From an uncultured Eubacteriales bacterium (GTDB lineage Bacteria > Bacillota > Clostridia > Oscillospirales > UBA644), in assembly GCA_900547165.1 (NCBI GenBank), contig URFZ01000009.1, forward strand, positions 1 through 64,000: DNA of 64,000 nt. Direction: 5' to 3'. This document shows positions 33,666-40,590 of this stretch, in pieces (position 1 is the stretch's first letter; each line of letters begins with the position of its first letter). A program made the position numbers and the translations under genes. The notes below the pieces were generated by a model. It was given only the letters and a program-made list of their open reading frames with translations, was not told the DNA's origin and did no database searches.

Positions 33666-34397
33666 TTATTTTGCAAACTTGGCTTTTGCTTCTTCGTCGC
33701 CGAGATCGGCAGCCGCCTTGTACCACGCTTTTGCATACTGCGTGTTTTGCGGGAACGGACGTCCCTGTTCGTATGCAAGACCTATAAAATAAATAAATTT
33801 CGGCGCGGAGGGCATATCCTCGTCTCCGTTTGCAAACTTGTTAAGTTTGGAAAGCATTTTTGCAAGGTCTTTTCTCGAAATCTGTCTGCCGACAAAATCG
33901 TATTCTTCGGTCTTCGGCATTTCTTCAAGGTCTTTGAGCAAGCGTGTAAGCAATGTTACTATCGGGTTTGTTTTCGGCTCGGGCTTGAAAGGACAACCCG
34001 GTTTTGCGTATACTTCTTCTGCTTTTTGCTCCGCGATTATCTTTGCGTCGTCTCCGAAATCCGCGTGCATACACTTGCCGTACAGCGGGCAAAGTTCAAG
34101 TGCACGTTTGAAATCTTTGAAAGGCGTGTCCCGTGTATATGCGTCTATCAGCGCCGCAACGGGACGCCAGCCGAATTCGTTGTAAGATTCTTCTTCCTGC
34201 ATTTTGCGAACTATCATTTCGCCGATAAAAATATACTCTTCAAAGTCGCAATCGTTAATGTCCATGTTTTTCAATGTGTTTTGAAGAGAATAGCGACTGC
34301 AAACGCCGAATTTTCCCTCCCATTGGTCAGCGCCGCACTTCGGGCAATGACGCGCCGAACCGAAATATATTCTTCCGCAATCATAACATTTCTGCAT
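33666..34397 (-). CDS. Zinc-ribbon protein with C-terminal Sel1-like repeat
   Basis: A 243-residue cytoplasmic protein. Its start is a zinc ribbon (CYDCGR ... CPKCGAD). A middle region has two conserved Cys (LCPLYGKCMHADFGDD and KPGCPFKPEP). A single Sel1/TPR-like unit ends the protein (YFIGLAYEQGRPFPQNTQYAKAWYKAAADLGDEEA in pattern). ATG at 34397 follows AAGGGGTG and is preferred over the upstream GTG. The function is not known; Sel1 repeats usually bind protein partners. It resembles the island protein at 3344 only in having a ribbon plus repeats. Confidence 0.78.
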   Translation of the reverse strand: MQKCYDCGRIYFGSARHCPKCGADQWEGKFGVCSRYSLQNTLKNMDINDCDFEEYIFIGEMIVRKMQEEESYNEFGWRPVAALIDAYTRDTPFKDFKRALELCPLYGKCMHADFGDDAKIIAEQKAEEVYAKPGCPFKPEPKTNPIVTLLTRLLKDLEEMPKTEEYDFVGRQISRKDLAKMLSKLNKFANGDEDMPSAPKFIYFIGLAYEQGRPFPQNTQYAKAWYKAAADLGDEEAKAKFAK

Positions 34398-34630
34398 TTT
34401 TCCGCACCCCTTAATTCCGTAAGACACCGCCACAGGTTTTGCGGCTCGTCCTTTTTGGTATATCTTATTTTTTCAATGGCGTTTTTATTCGTCTTTCGAA
34501 CCGAGTGATCAAGCCGTTGGGAACTTCTTTTGTATTCTTTTATTTATTATATCACATAAAAAAATGAATTTCAATATGCGCGCAAACTTTTTTTTATTAA
34601 GATTTTTGCGGAAGATGCTTTGTCAATAAA

Positions 34631-34662
34631 AAAACCGTCCGCGGAATCCCGCGGACGGTTTT
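34631..34662 (-). terminator. Terminator of the first CBM9-FIVAR gene
   Basis: Perfect 14-bp stem (34631-34644 with 34649-34662), 4-base loop, T-rich on the exit side of the minus strand. Confidence 0.82.
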
Positions 34663-34688
34663 ATGTAAACAGTTATATCATTTTGTGA

Positions 34689-36050
34689 TTATTGCTGCTT
34701 TTTCTTGCCTTTGGATACGACAACCGCAACAACTGCGCCTATTGCCGCAACCGCAACAACGATGATAACGATTATCCACCATTTGAAGCCGCCGTTGCTT
34801 TCCGCGGGTGCTTCCGTGGTTGTCGCCGCCGAATTGTCGGTGGTCGAATTATCGGTATTATCTGTTGTGGGATTTTCTTCATTCAGAACAAGTCCCGCAT
34901 ACGCCGCAATAAGAACTTCTTTTGCAGCCTTTGCTTCGTCGGAAGTATCGTCATCCTTGAACTTCTTCGCTTCTTCAAGAGCCGCGTTAAGGGTCTTTAC
35001 GGATTCCTGCGTGTAAAGGGAGAGGTCGGTCGCTTCAACCTTTGCGATGATTTCGGAAAGCTTTTCCGAATCGTCTATCGCCGCAGTCGTCGGATTTTCG
35101 TCTCCGTTATCGGGATTTGTGGTCTGGATATTGTCCGGAAGTTTGCCGCTTGCGTCAGCAAGGTATGCGGTGTTGTACTTCTTGGGCTTTGTGCAGATGT
35201 TGTTTCTGTTGGTGCCCGAACCGTTTGTGTAGGTCGCGCTTATGTTGAGAAGTTTCTGATATTTCTCTGCCTGTGCGGTGGGTCCTTTGTCTGCAACGAA
35301 TTTGGAGTGGTTCCAATCGTAGTCAACAAGAAGGAAACCGATACCGAATGCAGTACCTACTTTGCCCTCGATCTGACCTGCGTCAACCTTGAGAGCCTTG
35401 AACGGAATGAATGCTTCAAGAGTGTAGCCCGTTACGTCAAAACCTCTGTTTTCAAGGTCTTTGCCCGTGGAAGTCTTACCGTTAAGTTTAACGGCGAGTT
35501 TAACGCCCGTGCTCTTGTTCATGTCAACCCAGCAGTAATGCTCGAACCATGTCGGGCCGTCTTCGGGGAAGATAAGGAATCCGTTACCTGATCTTGCGGT
35601 ATACGGTGCAAACGTATAAACCTGACATTCTTTGCCCGTCAGTTTTGCTTTGCGCGCGTTTGTCGGGTCAAAGCAAAGCTGAACGCAGTCCATGGCGTTG
35701 ATTACGTTTGCTCCGACAGGAAATGCGAAAGACTGGGTCTTATCTTTGATCTGCCAAAGGAAATAAAGACCGCCTTTGCTGCCTTCCGTCCAAACTACTT
35801 TAACGGTTCCGGTCGCGCCATTGGAAGAAGTCTGCGCCCAACCGCCGTTTTTCTTAACAGCAGCGGGAGAGATATCTATTGTGAGCGCGTTTTTCCACGC
35901 GGCATCACTTGCGCCGCCGTCAACAGTGGGTGCTTTTGTTGCAAGAGGAATGTTGTACGAGGGGGACGCCGCTTCGGAAGCGAAGACAAACGTAAACAAA
36001 CTGAATGCAACAGCAACAACCATAACAAGGCTGAGTATTGTTTTTTTCAT
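34689..36050 (-). CDS. Surface protein: CBM9-like domain, FIVAR unit, C-terminal membrane anchor
   Basis: A 453-residue secreted protein. It has a signal peptide (1-28, ending VFASEA), a CBM9/DOMON-type beta-sandwich (about 35-280, with KAPTVDGGASDAAWKNA and GGLYFLWQIKDKTQSF) that may bind carbohydrate or be non-catalytic, a FIVAR-like helical unit (about 325-390, KLSEIIAKVEATDL...YAGLVLNEEN), a Thr/Asn-rich stretch, and a C-terminal hydrophobic segment with a KKK tail (about 420-453). Start chosen at the signal-peptide methionine, 36050; the longer frame has no RBS. A paralogue with the same plan follows upstream, so these are tandem duplicates. Confidence 0.82.
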   Translation of the reverse strand: MKKTILSLVMVVAVAFSLFTFVFASEAASPSYNIPLATKAPTVDGGASDAAWKNALTIDISPAAVKKNGGWAQTSSNGATGTVKVVWTEGSKGGLYFLWQIKDKTQSFAFPVGANVINAMDCVQLCFDPTNARKAKLTGKECQVYTFAPYTARSGNGFLIFPEDGPTWFEHYCWVDMNKSTGVKLAVKLNGKTSTGKDLENRGFDVTGYTLEAFIPFKALKVDAGQIEGKVGTAFGIGFLLVDYDWNHSKFVADKGPTAQAEKYQKLLNISATYTNGSGTNRNNICTKPKKYNTAYLADASGKLPDNIQTTNPDNGDENPTTAAIDDSEKLSEIIAKVEATDLSLYTQESVKTLNAALEEAKKFKDDDTSDEAKAAKEVLIAAYAGLVLNEENPTTDNTDNSTTDNSAATTTEAPAESNGGFKWWIIVIIVVAVAAIGAVVAVVVSKGKKKQQ

Positions 36051-36186
36051 GTGGTTTACCACCTTTCTAAAATTACAAATATAATATAGCAAAAAAGTGT
36101 ACGAATGTAAAGCCTTTTTGCCGATAAATAACAGATAAATTACACATTATTCGTTTTTATGGTATTTTCAACAATAACCGAACGAA

Positions 36187-37749
36187 TTATTTGTTGACTT
36201 TGTTTTCTCCGTCGGTTTTTGTCTTTTTCGAGGAACGTTTTACAAGAGCCATAACTATGAATACTAAAATCAGCGCAAAGAGTGTTCCCGATCCCGCGAC
36301 AACGACTACCACAATATATTCTCTTGTTCCGTATTCCGCCGAAGTCTGCGGCACCTCGGATTCCGGCAACGCTTTTATCGCGTCGCTCAATGCATTGTAT
36401 GCGTTCTGTATCTGACTTTTGCTCGGATTCGAACTTGAAAGCAGCGCGGTTGCTTCTTCAACGTATTTGTTCACATCAGCGAGTTGGTCTTCCGAATACT
36501 TATCTTTCAGATTCTTTGTACTGTTTATCAGTTCGGTCAGCTTCGCCATTTCGTCCGTTGTGTCCGTTTGCTGTGAGGACGAATCAAGGTCGTAACGCAG
36601 CTTCAGTCCTCGTATGGCTGCGATAAGCTCATCTTTGACTTCTTCCTCTGTTTTTGAGGATTTTCCGTTTATGTAATCTTTTGCTTCCTGAAATGCCTTG
36701 CTGTAAATTTCCCATGTTTCGGGGGTGTAATCCGCGTTGTTGAGTTGATCGTCCTTTTTTAATATCTCTTCGAGCGTTTCATTGGGCGTGGCAACCACGT
36801 CGTCGGGTTTTTCCGTCGAATTGTCATCTGTTTCCGATGTCGTGGCACCCGAAAAATCAGCCAAAATAATTGTATTGTAATTTCTCGGATATGCGCAGAT
36901 GTTCTCGTTTGTGGTTCTCGTTCCGTTAGAAAAGTCTGTTGTCACGTTTACCAGAGTCTGATACTCCGAGGTGTCTTTGAGCGCGTTCTTTTTATAATCC
37001 GATATATATTCCGAATAGTTGAAGTCGTAATCGACAAGCAAAAAGCCTATTCCGAGTTTTGTGCCTATCTTCGCTTCGGGTCTGCCCGTCAGTATCGTCA
37101 GCGCTTTCCATGGCAGATATGCCTCGATATCGTAGCCCTTCACTAACCATCTGCGTCCGCCGTCCTCGTCCTTTTCTGCGTTGAGCTTTGAAGAAACGCG
37201 AACCCCGAGCGACTCATTTCTTCCCACCCAGTATATATGCTCGTACCACGTCGCGCCGTCTTCGGGGTATACCTCAAACCCGTTTCCGGATCTGGATGTA
37301 TAAGGGTCGAACGTATATATCATTACCGAATCTCTTGCTTTCGCTCTGCGCTGATACATCGGATCGATAACAAGCTGAACCGAATCCATCGCGTTGGGGT
37401 ACGGCGAATCCTTGTCAAGCGCAAACGACTGCGTCTCGTCCGTGACGCTCCACGAGATATAGAGTCCGCCGTGCGTTTTGTCGTCGCTCCATAAAAGCTT
37501 TACTGTCGCTTTTGCGTCGCTTGCCCCAAACGGGTTCATCGCCCATCCGTTTGCCGCCTTTGCGTTCAGGGAATCAAGTTCTATTGTCAGAGCATCATTC
37601 CATTCGATTTCGGTTATGTTGCCGTCTATCGTCGGAACGGTTTTTGCTTTCGGACAATAGTATACGTTTGATTTCGCCGCGGAAGAACCGAACGCAAACA
37701 GCGATAAAACAGTTGCCGCACATATTATAAATGCAGATATCTTTCGCAA
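36187..37749 (-). CDS. Surface protein: CBM9-like domain, two FIVAR units, membrane anchor
   Basis: A 520-residue paralogue of the protein at 34689, in the same orientation. It has a signal peptide (about 1-25), a CBM9-like domain (about 30-290, PTIDGNITEIEWNDALTIEL, GGLYISWSVTDETQSF), two FIVAR-like helical regions (about 325-395 and 400-465) and a C-terminal helix with a basic tail (about 480-520). TTG start with AAGGAG 8 bases upstream. The pair probably decorates the cell surface and binds glycans; no catalytic site is visible. The extra FIVAR unit is the main difference from its neighbour. Confidence 0.82.
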   Translation of the reverse strand: MRKISAFIICAATVLSLFAFGSSAAKSNVYYCPKAKTVPTIDGNITEIEWNDALTIELDSLNAKAANGWAMNPFGASDAKATVKLLWSDDKTHGGLYISWSVTDETQSFALDKDSPYPNAMDSVQLVIDPMYQRRAKARDSVMIYTFDPYTSRSGNGFEVYPEDGATWYEHIYWVGRNESLGVRVSSKLNAEKDEDGGRRWLVKGYDIEAYLPWKALTILTGRPEAKIGTKLGIGFLLVDYDFNYSEYISDYKKNALKDTSEYQTLVNVTTDFSNGTRTTNENICAYPRNYNTIILADFSGATTSETDDNSTEKPDDVVATPNETLEEILKKDDQLNNADYTPETWEIYSKAFQEAKDYINGKSSKTEEEVKDELIAAIRGLKLRYDLDSSSQQTDTTDEMAKLTELINSTKNLKDKYSEDQLADVNKYVEEATALLSSSNPSKSQIQNAYNALSDAIKALPESEVPQTSAEYGTREYIVVVVVAGSGTLFALILVFIVMALVKRSSKKTKTDGENKVNK

Positions 37750-37797
37750 AACAAAGACTCCTTAATGTTTTCTTATATATATTTTATCAGAAAAAGC

Positions 37798-37830
37798 GTC
37801 CGATGTAAATAGGCAATAAGTACATCGGAC
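37798..37830 (-). terminator. Terminator of the mazF gene
   Basis: GTCCGATGTA (37798-37807) pairs with 37821-37830, followed on the minus strand by GCTTTTTC. About 100 bp after the mazF end. Confidence 0.65.
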
Positions 37831-37928
37831 AAACAAATTGGTTATATTTTTTTGAACAATCGGTTACGGTATAGTGCAATTTGCACATACCGCCGGTTCG
37901 TCTTTTTTGTTTCGGAATTATTCCGTTT

Positions 37929-38282
37929 TTATTGTATGTCAAGCCCAAAACTTACCGAAAGCGCATGATCCACCTCGTTCATTGCCGTTGTGTCGAGATG
38001 TCCCATTTTTTCGCGCAGTCTTCGCTTATCGAGCGTTCTGACCTGCTCCAAAAGAATAACGGAGTCTCTGCTGAGTCCGTAGTCCGCCGCATCGACCCTT
38101 ATATGCGTCGGAAGTTCCGTCTTGCCGAGCTTTGAAGTTATCGCCGCCGCGATGACCGTCGGACTGTGCTTGTTGCCGAGGTCGTTCTGCACTATCAAAA
38201 CCGGTCGGACGCCGCCTTGCTCCGAGCCGACAACGGGGCTGAGGTCCGCATAATATATGTCCCCGCGTTTTATCTGCGTCAA
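37929..38282 (-). CDS. mazF: MazF/PemK family endoribonuclease toxin
   Basis: A 117-residue SH3-fold endoribonuclease that cleaves single-stranded mRNA, as in Bacillus NdoA. The family N-terminus KRGDIYYADLSPVVGSEQGG is intact, with the catalytic-loop residues of RPVLIVQNDLGN and the T/S of VIAAAITSK. TTG start with GGGAG upstream. No MazE-like antitoxin gene is adjacent: the upstream minus-strand DNA (38283-38520) contains no fitting frame. The antitoxin may be elsewhere, or the gene may work as a stand-alone regulator. It has its own terminator. Confidence 0.92.
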   Translation of the reverse strand: MTQIKRGDIYYADLSPVVGSEQGGVRPVLIVQNDLGNKHSPTVIAAAITSKLGKTELPTHIRVDAADYGLSRDSVILLEQVRTLDKRRLREKMGHLDTTAMNEVDHALSVSFGLDIQ

Positions 38283-38522
38283 GTTTTTTCACTCTCCCTC
38301 CGTGTTGTTTTCAACACTATTTTTGCACATTGTACTCCGATTTAAACATCTTTATTATATAATATGTTTTTTTCTTTTTCGGAGTTCTGCTTTTGAACGA
38401 AGTCTGCCGTAAAAAGGAAAGAGTAAATCCATCGTGACACGAAAATCCGTTTTTGCATAGTATGAAACTGAGGACGGCGGAAAACGCCTGCCGACCGAAA
38501 AATACATAAGGAGGTCAATGGA

Positions 38523-38642
38523 ATGTTCCGCAATAATTATTATTTCTGGACGCTTATAATCGCGGCGCTTATAATTTTCTGCGTCAACACCGACAGCTGC
38601 GGCTGCAATACCTGCAATTCCTGCAACGATTCCTGCTGCTGA
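38523..38642 (+). CDS. Cysteine-rich single-helix membrane microprotein
   Basis: A 39-residue protein too short for most gene callers. ATG at 38523 follows AAGGAGG at about 7 bases. The N-terminal part is one membrane helix (about 8-20, FWTLIIAALIIF). The tail carries seven cysteines in total (C20, C26, C28, C31, C34, C38, C39) in CGCNTCNSC and NDSCC. It is followed directly by a 19-bp terminator and stands between two minus-strand units, so it is its own transcription unit. A -10-like CATAGTATG (38456-38464) with AC about 15-17 bases before resembles a sigma-K promoter, which would fit a spore coat role; this is weak. Confidence 0.7.
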   Translation: MFRNNYYFWTLIIAALIIFCVNTDSCGCNTCNSCNDSCC

Positions 38643-38649
38643 AACCGAA

Positions 38650-38692
38650 AAAGGACATTGCCCGAAGATACTGTCTTCGGGCAATGTCCTTT
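38650..38692. terminator. Strong bidirectional terminator
   Basis: Perfect 19-bp stem (38650-38668 with 38674-38692). It closes the microprotein unit on the plus strand and tsaD on the minus strand. Confidence 0.88.
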
Positions 38693-38709
38693 TATGAATG
38701 TTGTTTGAT

Positions 38710-39720
38710 TCAAAACGGGTTTTCTTCTATCGACATATTCGCGTAAGCGTTCATTGTCTCGTCCGCCGTGTGACCCGCAAGAAATTCATAATATCCCTGT
38801 GAGGCTATCATTGCGGCGTTGTCTCCGCAGTAGCGCAAGTCCGGCATGAAAAGTTGAACTCCTTTTTCTTTATATTCTTTTTCGAGACGTTTTCTCAAGG
38901 TTCCGTTTGCGGCAACGCCTCCCGCAAGCACAAGTTTTTTGTTGAACCGCGCCGCCGCCTTTGTCGCGTTGTCCGCCAGCACTTCCGTGACCGCCGCCGA
39001 AAACGAAGCCGCCACATCGGGAATGTTTATTTCCGTTCCCGTCTGCTGTGCGTTGTGAACATAATTTATTACCGCGGTTTTTATGCCGCTGAAACTGAAA
39101 TCGAACTCGTTGTCCGCAAAGTGTGTGCGGGGAAATCTTATCGCGCTCGGATTTCCTGTCGCCGCCGCTTTTTCGACTTTAGGACCTCCCGGATAACCGA
39201 GCCCGATAACTCTTGCAACTTTGTCAAAACTCTCTCCCGCCGCATCGTCGCGTGTTTTGCCCACTACCGTGAAAGTGGTGTGATTTCCCACATTGACTAT
39301 ATGAGAGTGACCGCCGGAGACCACCAACGCGGTGAACGGTGGAGTAAGAGTGGGGTCTGTCAGATAATTCGCGGCGACATGCCCCCTTAAATGGTGAACG
39401 GGAACAAGCGGCTTGCCTGCGGCGAAAGCAAGGCTCTTGCCGAAGTTGACTCCGACCAGCAACGCACCGATAAGTCCGGGTGCGTAAGTGACAGCAACGG
39501 CGTCGATGTTTTGAATGCCGCCGACGGGTTCAAGCGCTTTTCTCACAAGCGAGGAAATCGCCTCGACATGGCAGCGTGATGCTATCTCGGGCACAACGCC
39601 GCCGTAAAGCGTATGTATGTCTATCTGCGAAACAACTTCGTTCGAGATGACTTTTGTTCCGTTTTCAACGACTGCCGCAGCCGTTTCGTCGCATGAACTC
39701 TCAATTCCCAAGACAAGCAT
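38710..39720 (-). CDS. tsaD: tRNA N6-adenosine threonylcarbamoyltransferase subunit TsaD
   Basis: A 336-residue member of the Kae1/TsaD family. It transfers threonylcarbamoyl to A37 of ANN-decoding tRNAs. Family motifs are GIESSCDETAAAVV at the start, the metal-binding HHLRGH (about 110-115), and the ASNAP-type active site SGGHSHIV, with DDAAGESFDK. Start ATG at 39720 overlaps the end of rimI by 20 bases, so it is co-translated with it. TsaB and TsaE were not seen in the window. Last gene of the polA-ywlE-rimI-tsaD unit. Confidence 0.96.
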   Translation of the reverse strand: MLVLGIESSCDETAAAVVENGTKVISNEVVSQIDIHTLYGGVVPEIASRCHVEAISSLVRKALEPVGGIQNIDAVAVTYAPGLIGALLVGVNFGKSLAFAAGKPLVPVHHLRGHVAANYLTDPTLTPPFTALVVSGGHSHIVNVGNHTTFTVVGKTRDDAAGESFDKVARVIGLGYPGGPKVEKAAATGNPSAIRFPRTHFADNEFDFSFSGIKTAVINYVHNAQQTGTEINIPDVAASFSAAVTEVLADNATKAAARFNKKLVLAGGVAANGTLRKRLEKEYKEKGVQLFMPDLRYCGDNAAMIASQGYYEFLAGHTADETMNAYANMSIEENPF

Positions 39721-40177
39721 TTTTCTGTAACTCCGTTATCATTTCCAGCCCGTCTTCAACGGGCTTATCGTATAGTTTTTTTCTTGTTCCGACCGCTGTG
39801 AAACCGAGTTTTTCATACAGCGCCTTTGCCGCATTGTTTGATACTCTGACTTCGAGCGATACAGTTTCGATTCCCTCGTTCTTTTTCTCCGAGAGAATGT
39901 GTTTCAGCAATTCGGTCGCGTAGCCCATTCTTTTTTCGGAGGATGCGACCGAATTTATCTGCATTTCGGGAAAAACTCCTGCCGTCGCAACATGGCAGAC
40001 GACTTTTTCGCCTTTTTCGTAAACATAAAGTCCGAAATGCGGGGAAGAAAGCGAGGATTTTATGCAGCTTTCGCTCATCGGCTCCGAAAAATTTTCCGCT
40101 TCGGCTTTTGCAACCTGTTTTATCGCGGGGTCGTTTGCTTCCGTTATTCTTCGAGTCCGAGTCGCTTTTTCAGACAT
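39701..40177 (-). CDS. rimI: Ribosomal-protein-alanine N-acetyltransferase-like protein
   Basis: A 158-residue GNAT acetyltransferase. Motif A is MGYATELLKHILSEKK (acetyl-CoA loop, R/Q-x-x-G-x-A type), followed by the VSNNAAKALYEKLGFTAVGTRKKLY motif B, the usual RimI ending. RimI acetylates the N-terminal alanine of ribosomal protein S18. ATG 40177 has AAAGGATA upstream and is better than the longer frame. The gene lies between ywlE and tsaD with overlaps of 34 and 20 bases; a rimI-tsaD pair is a common arrangement. Confidence 0.88.
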   Translation of the reverse strand: MSEKATRTRRITEANDPAIKQVAKAEAENFSEPMSESCIKSSLSSPHFGLYVYEKGEKVVCHVATAGVFPEMQINSVASSEKRMGYATELLKHILSEKKNEGIETVSLEVRVSNNAAKALYEKLGFTAVGTRKKLYDKPVEDGLEMITELQKNACLGN

Positions 40178-40575
40178 TCGTTTATCCTTTCGGCACATTT
40201 TTCATAGACTTCTTCATCTCCGCCGTATGGGTCGGGAACGTCTTTTCCGTCGGGGTCGAACAATTCCGCTTTTTCCGAAAGCTCGGGGCGGCTGAGTACA
40301 AGCAGCTTTAAGTGGTCTGCCGTCATCGCATATATTTTGTCGGCTTCGGAAACGGCTTTGAGCGTAAGCGGCGTCGATATATGCGCGTCAAGTGTTGCTC
40401 CGTATTTTTCGACCGCGCGTTTTGCGTTTTCGCTTGCCGGCGAATGTCCGTCCGCAAACAGTCCTGCGCTGTCAACTTCAAAGTCAAGCCCGTTGTCTTT
40501 TATCATCTTTTCCGCAAGCGCCTGTGCCATCGCGCTTCGGCAGGTGTTGCCCGTACAAACAAAGAGCAGTTTCAT
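40144..40575 (-). CDS. Low-molecular-weight protein phosphatase, YwlE-like
   Basis: A 143-residue LMW-PTP. The P-loop at the very start is CTGNTCRS (C7 nucleophile, R13), and the general acid is in VPDPYGG (DP). Position 11 is threonine rather than the hydrophobic residue of most tyrosine phosphatases; in Bacillus YwlE this threonine gives preference for phospho-arginine. A protein-arginine phosphatase is therefore the best guess. The gene overlaps rimI and follows polA by 15 bp on the same strand. No McsB kinase was seen nearby. Confidence 0.88.
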   Translation of the reverse strand: MKLLFVCTGNTCRSAMAQALAEKMIKDNGLDFEVDSAGLFADGHSPASENAKRAVEKYGATLDAHISTPLTLKAVSEADKIYAMTADHLKLLVLSRPELSEKAELFDPDGKDVPDPYGGDEEVYEKCAERINECLKKRLGLEE

Positions 40576-40590
40576 TTTTTACATCTCCGA

